Shown here: piece after piece, positions 1 through 10,391 of the stretch
Layout: each line of letters begins with the position of its first letter
Numbering within the stretch: position 1 is the stretch's first letter
From: Xiheimicrobium sp033763395
Lineage (GTDB): Bacteria > Myxococcota > Myxococcia > Myxococcales > Myxococcaceae
Direction of reading: 5' to 3'
Assembly (NCBI GenBank): GCA_033763395.1
Contig: JANRKQ010000197.1
Location: forward strand, 14,386-78,385
Length of the DNA: 64,000 nucleotides
Notes under the pieces: model-generated
Told to the model about the DNA's origin: nothing
What the model saw: only the letters and a program-made list of their open reading frames with translations
The model's database searches: none
Translations under genes and position numbers: made by a program

Positions 1-1
1 C

Positions 2-1510
<1,509 letters not shown>

Positions 1511-1568
1511 TCCGCCGTCGACGGCTTCTCGCCTCCGTCGCCGTTTGGCCGTAACGTCTCGGCTCGCC

Positions 1569-2696
1569 GTGCCAACGCTCCGCTGCTGTTTCGCGATCTA
1601 CACCGACGGGGGCGCGCCGACCGACGCGTTCACCCCTCCGGCCCTCGCCACCCAGGTGCTGCTCACCGAGCTGCCCGATCTCGTCGCGCCCTCGAAGGCC
1701 GACGAGCTGTTCGGGCCGCACACCCAGGCCTTCGCCCGCTTCAAGCCTCGGCGGCTGTTCCTCTTGTCCCTCACGCGCGAGGTGCGTGGAGGCGCGGGCA
1801 CGTTCTTCTCTGAGGCGCGGCGCGTGCTGCTCGAGACGACCGCGGGGCTCAAGGGCTTCGCGCTCGACGTGCTGCGGCTGTGGCCGTTCCCGCTCGCCCA
1901 GGCAGGAGAGGCGCTCCCCGAGGAGCCGCTGGCCGAAGATCTCTTCTCGGTCGGCTTCACCGAGATGGGCGAGCACGGCTTCCGGGCCGAGACGGTGGGC
2001 CTCGCGAAGCTCGACCAGCGCGAGATCTCCTTCGAGTTCAAGGGCCGGGAGCTGCTCGAAGACGCGGCCCTCATGTGCGGCCACCTCGCCGACTGGGCCA
2101 TGGAGCACGGCCACCGCGTCACGCATGGCCAGTCGATGGCCTACGGGTTCGACCGGCTGACGTTCTTCGCCTCGGAGGGTGACGCCGGCGGCCCGTTTCG
2201 GGGCTGGCACCCGCCGCTGATCCAGAAGCTGCTGTCGGCGACGATCTTCCCGGGGGTCGGCGTGCTCGAGGTGCAGTGTGTTCCCGACACGCCAGGGGTG
2301 CCCCGCGAGCCCCTCACCGTGCCGCTCCAGCGCGCGCTCGATCAGCGCCTGGTGCTCGAGGAGCACGATCTCACGGGCGACGCGCCGTTTCACACCTCGA
2401 CCGCGCGCGTGCGTGGCTTCATTCATGGCCTGCGCGCCCTGACGGCCTTCCGCGAAGAGCCCGTCGCCTCGAAGGACTCTGGCTGGCGGTTCATCAGCCG
2501 CACGACCCACGACGGCCCGGAGGAGGGGACGATGACGCTCGGCGACATCGGCCACCGCGTGCCCGACCTGATCCGGTTCCTCGCGCTGCCGCCTGGCGTG
2601 CGCCTCGTGTGGGACACCGAAGGCCGCCTGAGCGTCGACACCTCGAAGGCGCACGCCGAGCTCGACGACGACGAGACGGATGACGACCTCGACTGA
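1569..2696 (+). CDS. Conserved hypothetical protein
   Basis: A 375-residue soluble protein with no signal peptide or membrane segment. I do not recognise the family. It has a hydrophobic N-terminal half, a conserved-looking core (GHLADWAMEHGHRVTHGQ) and an acidic tail ending in DDDETDDDLD. A TTG start 24 bases earlier (1545) is possible. GTG at 1569 is preferred because a TAACGT hexamer at 1552-1557 sits 11 bases upstream, matching the short-leader promoters seen elsewhere in this window. Its stop overlaps the methyltransferase start by 17 bases, so the two are probably translated together. It lies between the two mutase subunit genes, but nothing in the sequence ties it to the mutase. Confidence 0.75.
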   Translation: MPTLRCCFAIYTDGGAPTDAFTPPALATQVLLTELPDLVAPSKADELFGPHTQAFARFKPRRLFLLSLTREVRGGAGTFFSEARRVLLETTAGLKGFALDVLRLWPFPLAQAGEALPEEPLAEDLFSVGFTEMGEHGFRAETVGLAKLDQREISFEFKGRELLEDAALMCGHLADWAMEHGHRVTHGQSMAYGFDRLTFFASEGDAGGPFRGWHPPLIQKLLSATIFPGVGVLEVQCVPDTPGVPREPLTVPLQRALDQRLVLEEHDLTGDAPFHTSTARVRGFIHGLRALTAFREEPVASKDSGWRFISRTTHDGPEEGTMTLGDIGHRVPDLIRFLALPPGVRLVWDTEGRLSVDTSKAHAELDDDETDDDLD

Positions 2697-3411
2697 CGGT
2701 CCGCGCGGCTTCTTCGGCGAGCTGTACCTGCGGTCGACCCGGCCGTTCCTGCCAGAGGCCGTGTCGGACGCCGAGGCCGCGTACCTGACGCGTCAGCTCG
2801 GGGACGCGATGGGCGCAGTGCTCGATCTCGGGTGTGGCCACGGCCGGCACCTCGCACGCCTCGGCGCCTTCAAGGGCCGGTTGGTGGGCGTCGACTTCGA
2901 TGCCTTGTCGCTCCGCGAAGCCAGCGCGCAGGCGCCGGTGGTCCGCGGCTCGTTCTTCCAGCTGCCCTTCCGGGCTGGGGCCTTCGGCAGCGCGTTCTGC
3001 TGGTACAACACGCTCGGCACGTTCGAGGACGAGGCGGTGCCGCTGGCGCTCGCCGAGGTGGCCCGCTGTGTGCGGCGGGGTGGACGGCTGATCGTGCATG
3101 GCTCGTCGCCCGGGAGCGCCGAGCGGCAGCCCGAGGCGAGCTTCGACGGCCTGCTCCCCGATGGGGCGCGGCTGATCGAGCGCGTTCGGTACGACCGGCA
3201 TCGGCGGCGCGATCAGCTCACCCGGGAGCTCACCACGCTCGATGGGCGGCTGCTCTCGGCGTCGTTCTTCATCCGGTACTTCAGCTCAGCCGAGTGGGAG
3301 GCGCTCCTCGCCGCCGCCGGCTTCGAGATCGAGTGGGTGCACGGCGCGGTCGATGGCAGCGCACCCGATGCGTCGTCGGTCGATCAGATCATCGGCGCGC
3401 GGAGGACCTGA
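2680..3411 (+). CDS. Class I SAM-dependent methyltransferase
   Basis: A 243-residue Rossmann-type methyltransferase. Motif I (VLDLGCGHGRHLARL, about residues 47-61) and the following acidic strand end (LVGVDFD) form the S-adenosylmethionine site. The next strand and loop (RGSFFQLPFRAGAFG) match the usual motif II/III region. The acceptor is unknown: Methyltransf_11/25-type domains act on many small molecules, and no substrate lid is recognisable. The ATG at 2680 lies inside the 3' end of the upstream gene (17-base overlap), giving an operon-like pair. It is followed by a 184-base gap before the B12-binding subunit. Confidence 0.85.
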   Translation: MTTSTDGPRGFFGELYLRSTRPFLPEAVSDAEAAYLTRQLGDAMGAVLDLGCGHGRHLARLGAFKGRLVGVDFDALSLREASAQAPVVRGSFFQLPFRAGAFGSAFCWYNTLGTFEDEAVPLALAEVARCVRRGGRLIVHGSSPGSAERQPEASFDGLLPDGARLIERVRYDRHRRRDQLTRELTTLDGRLLSASFFIRYFSSAEWEALLAAAGFEIEWVHGAVDGSAPDASSVDQIIGARRT

Positions 3412-3595
3412 GGCGCGGCGCGAGCCTGTCGTGACGACACGCCGGTGATGGCTCGGCGTGGCTGGCGCGCTGCGTCAGGTGCCCGGTGCCACCTCTTCGG
3501 GGCGGTTCGTGGCTGCATCTGCATGGAATCGTGACTAAGCCGCGTGGCGATCCGTGCAGTCGGTGCACGGTGCGTGGCATGGGAGCACACACGAC

Positions 3596-4000
3596 GTGGC
3601 TGACCGGAAACTCCGCATCCTGGTGGCGAAGCCTGGCCTCGATGGGCACGACCGCGGCGCGAAGATCATCGCGCGGGCGCTCCGCGACGCTGGCATGGAG
3701 GTCATCTACACGGGCCTGCATCAGACCCCCGAGATGATCGTCAGCGCGGCGGTGCAGGAAGACGTCGACGCCATCGGCATGTCGATCATGTCGGGCGCGC
3801 ACATGACGCTCTTCCCCGCGGTGATCGAGCTCTTGCGCGGCCAGAAGGCCGACGACATCAAGGTGTTCGGCGGCGGCATCATTCCCGACGACGACATTCC
3901 GAAGCTCAAGGATCAGGGCGTCGCCGAGATCTTCACGCCGGGCTCCAGCACGCAGGACATCGTGAAGTGGATCCAGGCGCACATTCCGGCGCGCGCATGA
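3596..4000 (+). CDS. Cobalamin-binding small subunit of acyl-CoA mutase
   Basis: A 134-residue stand-alone B12-binding domain. It carries the base-off/His-on signature DGHDRG at residues 16-21, with His18 as the expected lower cobalt ligand, then the SIMSG and FGGGIIP loops that hold the nucleotide tail. It should pair with the mutase large subunit that starts before base 2, as IcmB pairs with IcmA or as in split archaeal-type mutases. GTG at 3596 is chosen because the protein then begins directly before the first beta strand (RKLRILVAKPG). GGGAG at 3581-3585 is a weak ribosome-binding site. An ATG at 3554 would add 14 residues of unlikely sequence. Its stop overlaps the HMG-CoA lyase start (ATGA). 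Confidence 0.9.
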   Translation: MADRKLRILVAKPGLDGHDRGAKIIARALRDAGMEVIYTGLHQTPEMIVSAAVQEDVDAIGMSIMSGAHMTLFPAVIELLRGQKADDIKVFGGGIIPDDDIPKLKDQGVAEIFTPGSSTQDIVKWIQAHIPARA

Positions 4001-4968
4001 CGTCACCGGTGGTCACCGCGGCAGGCCTCGGCGCGTTGCCGAAGCGGGTCGACGTGTACGAGGTGGGGCCGCGCGACGGGCTGCAGAACGAGCTCCGCAC
4101 GCTGGCGACGCCCGACAAGGCGCGCCTCATCGAGGCCCTCATCGCCGCCGGAGAGACCCGAATCGAGGTCTCGTCCTTCGTCTCGCCCCGGTGGATTCCC
4201 CAGCTGGCCGACGCCGAGAAGCTGCTGGCGCTGTTGCCCCGGCGCGAGGGCGTGCGCTTCACGGCGCTGGTGCCCAACGCGAAGGGCCTCGAGCGCGCCA
4301 TCGCCGCGAAGCTGCCCGAAGCGGCCGTGTTCCTCTCCGTGACCGAGGCGCACTCGAAGAAGAACATCAACAAGTCGGTGGCCGAGGCGGTGGCGGCGGC
4401 GCACGAGACGGCGAAGGGCGCGCAGGCGGCGGGCATGCGGGTGCGCTGCTACCTCTCGACCGTCTGGGGCTGCCCCTATGAGGGCCGCGTGCCGGTGGGC
4501 CGCGTCGTCGAGGTGGTCAAGCGCATCGCCGACATCGGGCTGTACCAGCTGTCGCTGGGTGACACGATCGGCATCGGCACGCCGAACCAGACGGCCGAGA
4601 TCGTCGGTGAGGTGTCGAAGGTGGTGCCGCTCGAGCAGCTCGCGCTCCACCTGCACGACACGCGCGGCACGGCGCTGGCGAACGCGCTGGTGGGGCTGCA
4701 GCTCGGCGTCACCACGTTCGACTCGAGCATCGGCGGGCTGGGCGGCTGTCCCTACGCGCCGGGCGCGGCGGGCAACCTGGCGACAGAAGATCTCGTCTTC
4801 ATGCTCCACGGCATGGGCGTCGAGACGGGCATCGATCTGGCGAAGTTGGTCGAGGCCGGCGAGCTGGCGCAGGAGCTCATCGGCCGCAAGCTGTCGGGCA
4901 AGTACCTGCAGGCGGCGCTGGGCGAGCGCGAGAAGCAGGCCTCCCGCGCCCGCGCCGTCGCGGAGTAG
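3997..4968 (+). CDS. mvaB: Hydroxymethylglutaryl-CoA lyase
   Basis: A 323-residue enzyme that cleaves 3-hydroxy-3-methylglutaryl-CoA to acetoacetate and acetyl-CoA, the last step of leucine degradation. Visible family features are GPRDGLQNE (residues 24-32, with the Arg-Asp involved in catalysis and metal binding), the metal-binding HLHD (218-221) and the signature loop SIGGLGGCPYAPGAAGN with catalytic Cys251. ATG at 3997 overlaps the preceding stop by four bases; an ATG 30 bases earlier is in frame but would lie deep in the upstream gene. Coupling to a mutase subunit suggests a branched-chain acyl-CoA unit. In myxobacteria HMG-CoA also feeds an alternative isovaleryl-CoA route, so the enzyme may act near that branch point. 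Confidence 0.95.
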   Translation: MTSPVVTAAGLGALPKRVDVYEVGPRDGLQNELRTLATPDKARLIEALIAAGETRIEVSSFVSPRWIPQLADAEKLLALLPRREGVRFTALVPNAKGLERAIAAKLPEAAVFLSVTEAHSKKNINKSVAEAVAAAHETAKGAQAAGMRVRCYLSTVWGCPYEGRVPVGRVVEVVKRIADIGLYQLSLGDTIGIGTPNQTAEIVGEVSKVVPLEQLALHLHDTRGTALANALVGLQLGVTTFDSSIGGLGGCPYAPGAAGNLATEDLVFMLHGMGVETGIDLAKLVEAGELAQELIGRKLSGKYLQAALGEREKQASRARAVAE

Positions 4969-4974
4969 GGCGCC

Positions 4975-5532
4975 TCAGACCTCTTTGAGCAGCTCGGCCT
5001 TCTTCGCCTCGAACTCGGCCGCGGTGATGACGCCCGAGTCGCGGAGCTTTCCCAGCTTCTCGAGCTTCTGGAACACGTCGCCGGCCTCCTTGTCGTTCGA
5101 GGCCTCCTTCGCCACCGCCTTGCCCTTCTCGTACTCGGCGTCGTACTTCGCGCGCGCCTGCTCGACGTCGAGGTTCGACATGGTGCCGCCGGTCATGAGG
5201 TGGCTCTTCACCACCTGGCCCACCGCGTAGGTCGACGCGCCCGAGGCGATCGACATCGACACCGCGCCGAGGATCGACCCGATGCCGGGAATGGCCTTGA
5301 TGGCCGACGCTCCGATGCGGGCCACCGCGCCCCCGGTGAGCGCCCCCACCCACACCTTGCCGGTGCCTTCTTCGTACGACACCCCGTACAGCGTGCAGAG
5401 CTGGCGAATGAGATCGAGCTGCACGGCCGTCACCGCCACGAAGTCGGCGATGGGCACCGGCACCAGGCCCGCGCCGACCGACCAGTAGACGTGCTGCCGG
5501 ATCACCGAGTCTGCCGAAGCGTCCTTGCTCAT
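4975..5532 (-). CDS. DUF697-like membrane-associated protein with C-terminal SHOCT domain
   Basis: A 185-residue protein. Residues 12-115 resemble DUF697 (YcjF/GTPase-associated) proteins: Gly/Ala-rich hydrophobic helices around VPVPIADFVAVTAVQLDLIR and a GALTGGAVARIG segment, probably membrane-associated. The last 30 residues (FQKLEKLGKLRDSGVITAAE and on) match the SHOCT pattern, a short helical module often at the C-terminus of membrane proteins. GGGAGA six to seven bases before the ATG is a good ribosome-binding site. The gene converges on mvaB with a six-base gap. The cellular role is unknown. Confidence 0.8.
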   Translation of the reverse strand: MSKDASADSVIRQHVYWSVGAGLVPVPIADFVAVTAVQLDLIRQLCTLYGVSYEEGTGKVWVGALTGGAVARIGASAIKAIPGIGSILGAVSMSIASGASTYAVGQVVKSHLMTGGTMSNLDVEQARAKYDAEYEKGKAVAKEASNDKEAGDVFQKLEKLGKLRDSGVITAAEFEAKKAELLKEV

Positions 5533-5631
5533 CGTGTTCTCCCGGGTGCGTCGTGAAGGTGTCTTGATTCAACACCACAGCGCCGACAACGTGCCGTCAC
5601 ATGTTGAGTTCGAATCGATAACGCCGCGGAA

Positions 5632-7779
5632 TCAACCGCCGAAGAGCCGCTTGAAGAACGCGAAGAGGCCAGTGGGGCGGGCGGCGGCGATCTCCTCGGC
5701 CGTCAGCTCCGGGCCCTGAGACTCGAGCTGCGCCACCTTCTGGCGGGCGGCCTGGGGCGTCTGCTTCGTCGCGTACGTCGCCGACACCACGCGGCCGGTC
5801 GACTGCTCGGTGGCGCGAATGGTGAGCAGGCACTCGTTCGACAGCTCGAAGGCGAGCTCGACGCTGATGGCGCCGCGCGGCTCCGGGGGCAGCCCCGTCA
5901 CCTTGAAGACACCCAGCAGGTGGTTGTTGCGCACGAGCGCCGACTCGCCCTGGAAGATCGACAGCTCGAGCTCGGTCTGGTCGTCCTTCGTCGTCTGCAC
6001 GCGGTACGTGCGCGTCACCGGCAGAGCCGTGTTGCGCTGAATCACCGGGTAGAACCGCCCGCCCGGCAGGCCGACGCCGATGGACTGCGGCAGCACGTCG
6101 ATGAGCAGCACCCCTTCCTTCGTCTCGAGCGAGTGGGCCAGCAGCGCCGCGCCTTGCGCCACGGCCTCCTCGGGGTTCACGCCGAAGAGCGGGCGGCGGC
6201 CGAAGAGCAGGGTGATGCGCTCCTGCACGAGCGGCGCGCGCGCCTGCCCACCGACCAGGAGGATCTCGTCGATCTGATCGGCCCGCAGGAACCGATCCTG
6301 GAGCACCTCCTGGCAGACCTCCATCGAGCGATCGACGAGGTGGCGGGTGAGCGAGACGAGCTGCGAGCGCGTCATCGTCACGTCGAGATCGACGGGCTGG
6401 TTCTTCACCATCGTCACGAAGGGCACGTGAATGCGCGCCTCGGTCTTGTCCGACAGGGCGATCTTCGCGCGCTCGGCGGCGTCCTGGACGCGCTGAATCG
6501 ACACGCGGTCGCTGAAGAGCGTGTCGTGCTTCGCCTCGAACTCGGCCAGCAACCAGCCGACGATCGCATGATCGAAGTCGAGCCCACCCAGGAAGGGGTC
6601 TCCGCCGGTCGACACCACCTCGTACACCGCGTCGGACAGCTCGAGCACCGAGGCGTCGAAGGTGCCGCCGCCGAGATCGTACACGAGCACGCGCTGGCTC
6701 TTCCGGCGCCCATACCCCCAGGCGAGCGCCGCGGCCGTCGGCTCGTTGACGATGCGCTCGACGTGGAGCCCCGCCAGCCGCCCCGCCTCGCGCACCGCGA
6801 GCCGCTGCTTCTCGGTGTACCAGGCCGGCACGGTGATGACGGCGCGGTTGATGGGCTGCTGCAGGGCCTGCTCGGCCAGCTGCTTCACCTCTCGCAAGAC
6901 CAGCGCCGACATCTGCTCGAGCGTGTACTGCCGGTCGGCGAGCTTCACGCCGCAGTCCCCCGACTCGGTGGGCACCACGTCCCACGTGAAGCGTGAGAGC
7001 AGCTCCTTCACCTCGGGCGACTCGAAGTCGCGGCCGAGCAGCCGCTTGAAGCCCGCCACCGTCCACTTCGGGTTGGTGACGAGCTGGCTCTTCGCGGTGC
7101 CGCCGACGACGAGCTTGCCGCGCGAGGTGAGCGCCACCACCGAGGGGATGAGCGCCTGCCCGTCGCGGCTGCGCAGGACGACCGGCTGCCCGTTCTTCAC
7201 CACCGCGGCGCACGAGTTCGTGGTGCCGAGATCGATGCCGATGATGGGGCCGTCGCGCGGCGGCGTCGGGGGCTCCTCGAACTCGGGCGCCTTCACCTCG
7301 ACGTTCGACGCGCCCTGCACCAGCAGCCGGCCGGTCGCCTCGGACGGCAGCTCGGCCTGGGCCTGCGAGGGCGGAGGCGCGGGCGGCGGGGGAGGGGCCA
7401 CCGCGTCGGGGCTGGTGTCGATGGGCCCCACGTTTCGGGGAACGGGCGGCTCCGGGCTGCGCGCGTGGGGCATCGCAGCAGAGGCGGCCTCGAGGAAGCG
7501 GCGGCTGGCGGCGTCGAGGGTGATGAACTTGAAGCCCATGCCGGCGACACCTTCGCCGCGCGTCCCCGTCACCCACGAGACGGTGGCGTTGCCGTAGAGC
7601 AGCCGCTTGCCGTCGGCCAGCTTCACCTCGAGCGTCACCGGCGTGCCCGGCGCGTGGAGCTGCCGCGCGCGCAGGTAGATGCCACCCCGGCTGATCATCA
7701 GGCCGTAGCCCTGAAGGAACTCCTCGGCCGTCGCGAACGGGAGGCGGACCGACAGGTGGATCGGCTTGGCGCTCGACAC
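5632..7779 (-). CDS. Fusion of a PilZ-like domain to an Hsp70/DnaK-type ATPase
   Basis: A 715-residue protein. Residues 1-100 form a PilZ-like domain of the divergent myxobacterial kind (SRGGIYLRARQLHAPGTPV, then a VSWV strand and MGFKF). The usual RxxxR is not evident and the Asp/Asn before SxGG is missing, so c-di-GMP binding is doubtful. A Pro-rich linker runs over about 105-175. The Hsp70 nucleotide-binding domain starts near 178 with IIGIDLGTTNSC (phosphate 1), followed by VYDLGGGTFDASVLEL (phosphate 2) and ILLVGGQARAPLVQ (adenosine motif). A beta substrate-binding region and a very short helical tail follow. GTG at 7779 is preferred; GTG at 7800 is also possible. The htrA-like gene ends 44 bases upstream on the same strand. 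Confidence 0.85.
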   Translation of the reverse strand: MSSAKPIHLSVRLPFATAEEFLQGYGLMISRGGIYLRARQLHAPGTPVTLEVKLADGKRLLYGNATVSWVTGTRGEGVAGMGFKFITLDAASRRFLEAASAAMPHARSPEPPVPRNVGPIDTSPDAVAPPPPPAPPPSQAQAELPSEATGRLLVQGASNVEVKAPEFEEPPTPPRDGPIIGIDLGTTNSCAAVVKNGQPVVLRSRDGQALIPSVVALTSRGKLVVGGTAKSQLVTNPKWTVAGFKRLLGRDFESPEVKELLSRFTWDVVPTESGDCGVKLADRQYTLEQMSALVLREVKQLAEQALQQPINRAVITVPAWYTEKQRLAVREAGRLAGLHVERIVNEPTAAALAWGYGRRKSQRVLVYDLGGGTFDASVLELSDAVYEVVSTGGDPFLGGLDFDHAIVGWLLAEFEAKHDTLFSDRVSIQRVQDAAERAKIALSDKTEARIHVPFVTMVKNQPVDLDVTMTRSQLVSLTRHLVDRSMEVCQEVLQDRFLRADQIDEILLVGGQARAPLVQERITLLFGRRPLFGVNPEEAVAQGAALLAHSLETKEGVLLIDVLPQSIGVGLPGGRFYPVIQRNTALPVTRTYRVQTTKDDQTELELSIFQGESALVRNNHLLGVFKVTGLPPEPRGAISVELAFELSNECLLTIRATEQSTGRVVSATYATKQTPQAARQKVAQLESQGPELTAEEIAAARPTGLFAFFKRLFGG

Positions 7780-7823
7780 GGCAGCCGCAGGGAATACCAC
7801 GCGCCACGGGGCGCGGGGGTCAC

Positions 7824-8864
7824 TCAGTTCGGCTTCGCGGCGCCCTTCGCTGCGGGCTTCGCGGGCGTCAGCGAAGGCACCTTCGGCAGGCTCGGCAGCG
7901 GCACCGAGATGGTCTTCGCCGTGCCCGCGCACAACACGTCGTAGGTGATGGCGTCTCCGGGCTCGAGGGCCGCCAGCGACGCGCCGATGGCCTTCGAGTC
8001 GGTCGTCGGCAGGCCGTTGACGCGCAGCACGAGGTCGCCCCCGAGGATGAGCGGGGCCCCGGCGATCTCGGCCTCGATCATGCCGCCGTGAAGCCCCGCC
8101 TCGGCCGCGGCGCCGCCCTTCTTCACCTTCTCGACGAGCAGCCCGGCGCCCAGGGGCCAGTTCATCACCTCGGCGAGCTCCTTCGAGACGAAGCGCAGCG
8201 ACACGCCGATCCACGGCAGCGGCGACTCGAACAGCCGAGAGCGCACCGTCGACGCGGGAATGGCGAAGTTGAGGCCCACCGAGCCGCCCGACTTCGACGC
8301 GATGAAGCTGGCGATGCCCACCACCTCACCGTTCTCGTTGAAGAGCGGGCCGCCCGAGTTGCCCTGGTTGATCGGCACGTCGGTCTGCAAGAGGCGGCTG
8401 GGGTGCAGGCCCTTGCGCGTGTCGGTGCGCAGCGCGCTCACCACGCCCGAGGTGACGGTGTGGGTGAGGCCCAGCGGCGCGCCGATGGCGAACAGCCGCA
8501 TGCCCGGCTTGAGCGCGTCGGAGTCACCCAGCGTCGCCACCACGAGGCCCTTCGGCGGCTTGTCGACCTTCAGCAGCGCGAGGTCTTCGGTGCGCGAGAG
8601 CGTGACGATCTGCGCCGTCGACGAGGCCCCGTCGGCGAACTCGATCTCGATGCGGTCGGCCTCGTCGACGACGTGCGCCGCCGTGACGACCCAGCCGTCG
8701 GCGTGCAGCACCACGCCCGAGCCGGTTCCCGTGGTGATGGAGACGCTCCGTTCAGTGGCGCGCTTCTCGGCGACCCGCACCGTGACGACGGCGCCGTCGA
8801 CCTTCTGAACGACCTGCTCCAGGGGCGGTGCGGCGAGGACGAGCGACAGGGACAGAGCGAGCAT
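7824..8864 (-). CDS. HtrA/DegP-type periplasmic serine protease with PDZ domain
   Basis: A 346-residue envelope protease. An N-terminal signal-like segment (residues 1-11, LSLSLVLAA) precedes a trypsin-fold domain whose triad is visible: His64 (TAAHVV), Asp94 (TEDLALLKV) and Ser170 (QGNSGGPL). A single PDZ-like region follows (about 220-320, with GAGLLVEKVKKGGAAAEAGL and GGDLVLRVNG) and a Lys/Ala/Pro tail. It should degrade or bind misfolded envelope proteins. ATG at 8864 is chosen because it places the signal sequence at the N-terminus; the frame stays open for 24 further codons upstream. It sits immediately upstream of the Hsp70-like gene on the same strand, a plausible protein-quality pair. 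It is divergent from the FHA gene. Confidence 0.9.
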   Translation of the reverse strand: MLALSLSLVLAAPPLEQVVQKVDGAVVTVRVAEKRATERSVSITTGTGSGVVLHADGWVVTAAHVVDEADRIEIEFADGASSTAQIVTLSRTEDLALLKVDKPPKGLVVATLGDSDALKPGMRLFAIGAPLGLTHTVTSGVVSALRTDTRKGLHPSRLLQTDVPINQGNSGGPLFNENGEVVGIASFIASKSGGSVGLNFAIPASTVRSRLFESPLPWIGVSLRFVSKELAEVMNWPLGAGLLVEKVKKGGAAAEAGLHGGMIEAEIAGAPLILGGDLVLRVNGLPTTDSKAIGASLAALEPGDAITYDVLCAGTAKTISVPLPSLPKVPSLTPAKPAAKGAAKPN

Positions 8865-8918
8865 GAAGGCCGAGCCTGCCTCACGTCGGAAGTCGGCGCG
8901 ATGGGGGTGTCTCTGGGG

Positions 8919-8924
8919 TAGGGT
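8919..8924 (+). promoter_or_regulatory. -10-like hexamer for the FHA gene
   Basis: TAGGGT lies 10 bases before the ATG at 8935 and no Shine-Dalgarno sequence is present. Transcription from it would begin a few bases before the start codon. No clear -35 is visible. One of eight similar arrangements in the window. Confidence 0.35.
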
Positions 8925-8934
8925 GGGACTCCGC

Positions 8935-9450
8935 ATGGTTCAGAAGTTGTCCATTCGGGAGCTGCGCGCCCTCTCGGCCGCCGGGACGCTGCGCGAGACG
9001 ATTCCCTTCGCCGCCATCGTGCAGCAGCCCCCTGATGAGCTGCGGCGCCGCGCCGCCCTGCAGCAGCCGAAGACGATGGTGATTCCCGGCAAGCCCCAGC
9101 TCGCCCGCCACGCCCTCGCGCTGGTGCTGGGCTTCCAGGACATGCACGTGTACCCGGTGGGCGCCGGCGCCGATCGCATCGAGACGGTGGGGCGTGCCCC
9201 CGAGAACGACTTCGTCATCGAGGACCCCTCGGTGTCGTCCCGGCACGCCGAGCTCACCTGGCAGTCCGAGCTCTCGGTCGTCGCGATTCGAGACGCGGGC
9301 TCCACCAACGGCACCTTCATCAACGGGGCGCAGGTGAGCGACCAGTTCGCCATTCTGTCGGACGGCGAGGTGCTGTCGCTCGGCGACGCGGCGTTCGTGT
9401 ACGTCACCATCGACTCGCTCGAGGGCCTGCTGCGAATGGGCGGCTCGTGA
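8935..9450 (+). CDS. FHA-domain phosphopeptide-binding protein
   Basis: A 171-residue cytoplasmic protein. Residues 82-150 form a forkhead-associated domain with the canonical residues: GR (86-87), SxRH (101-104) and STNGTFING (123-131). These bind phosphothreonine, usually on targets of Ser/Thr kinases, fitting a genome with kinases such as the one at 14997-17822. The N-terminal 80 residues are helical and Arg/Leu-rich, with no recognised domain. The ATG at 8935 is preferred over an upstream in-frame ATG (8863) that would overlap the divergent protease. The next gene starts within its stop codon (GTGA). Confidence 0.9.
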   Translation: MVQKLSIRELRALSAAGTLRETIPFAAIVQQPPDELRRRAALQQPKTMVIPGKPQLARHALALVLGFQDMHVYPVGAGADRIETVGRAPENDFVIEDPSVSSRHAELTWQSELSVVAIRDAGSTNGTFINGAQVSDQFAILSDGEVLSLGDAAFVYVTIDSLEGLLRMGGS

Positions 9451-10391
9451 GGCGCCTGGCCCTCGCGCTCCTCGTCGCGTGCGCGCCGAAGCCGGCGCAG
9501 CTCTTCACTCCGGAGCCCGGCGGTGAGACCGATGCTGGCGCGCCCGTCGATGGGGGGCTGACCTGCCGGCCCACCTGCCTGTCGTGGACGACGCCCCGCG
9601 CGGTGGGGACGATTCGGCCTCCCGTCGTCGAGCTGTCCGGACTCGTCGCGAGCCGCTCGCAGCCGGTGCTCTATGCGCACAACGACTCGGGCGACGCCGC
9701 GCGCTTCTTCGCGCTCTCGGTGAACGACGGCGCGGTGCTCCAGGAGTTCGCGGTCACCGGCGCCACCAACGTCGACTGGGAAGACATGGCCCTGGGGCCC
9801 TGCGCGACCGGCACCTGCCTGTACCTCGGAGACATCGGCGACAACCGCAAGGTGCGAACGAACTACGCCGTCTACCGGGTGCCCGAGCCCGTGGTGCAGG
9901 CCGGCGCGGGCGTCGCCTCGGTGCCCGCGGAGCGCCTTCCGTACGAGTACCCGAACGGCGAGAAGCACAACGCCGAGGCGCTGATCGCCGATCCCGCGAG
10001 CGGGCGTCTGTACGTCATCACCAAGGAAGACCTCGGCCAGCCCAGCCTCGTCTTCCGCTTCCCGGCGACGCTCGTGGCCGGCGCTCCCGTCACCCTCGAG
10101 CGCGTCACCGCCCTGGCGGTCCCCACCGGCAGCGATCCCCAGCTGACCGGCGCCGACGTGAGCCCGTGCGGAGACGCGGTGCTGGTGCGGCTCTACAACC
10201 GGCTGCTCCTCTTCACGGTTCCAGAGGGCGCGGCCTTCGAGGCCCTGTTCTCGGCGGCGTTCACCCAGGTGCCCGTCGCGCAGGAACCCCAGGGCGAGGC
10301 CGTGGCCTTCAGCGCTGACGGGCGCTCGCTCTTCACCGCGAGCGAGGCGCTGGGCGGAGATCCGCCGCTGTTCCAGTCGACGTGCCGATGA
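9447..10391 (+). CDS. Secreted lipoprotein, probable beta-propeller
   Basis: A 314-residue protein with a short hydrophobic signal and a lipobox ending at Cys12 (LALLVAC), so it is probably a lipoprotein. The Asp/Ala/Gly-rich stretch after the cysteine (ETDAGAPVDGG) is common in myxobacterial lipoproteins. The rest is beta-rich, with repeated blade-like strands (LYAHNDSGDAARFFAL, YVITKEDLGQPSLVFRF, VAFSADGRSLFTASE), suggesting a beta-propeller. Several Cys pairs may form disulfides. No enzymatic motif is seen. The GTG start overlaps the FHA stop, and its own stop overlaps the next start (ATGA), so three genes form one unit. Confidence 0.75.
   Translation: MRRLALALLVACAPKPAQLFTPEPGGETDAGAPVDGGLTCRPTCLSWTTPRAVGTIRPPVVELSGLVASRSQPVLYAHNDSGDAARFFALSVNDGAVLQEFAVTGATNVDWEDMALGPCATGTCLYLGDIGDNRKVRTNYAVYRVPEPVVQAGAGVASVPAERLPYEYPNGEKHNAEALIADPASGRLYVITKEDLGQPSLVFRFPATLVAGAPVTLERVTALAVPTGSDPQLTGADVSPCGDAVLVRLYNRLLLFTVPEGAAFEALFSAAFTQVPVAQEPQGEAVAFSADGRSLFTASEALGGDPPLFQSTCR

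Noticed and set aside
5600..5640. GTTCGAATC resembling a tRNA T-loop
   Set aside because: No matching acceptor, D or anticodon stems can be formed on either strand.
7780..8214. N-terminal extension of the Hsp70-fusion frame
   Set aside because: This stretch lies in another frame of the htrA-like protease gene and encodes Arg-rich nonsense; the real protein starts near 7779.
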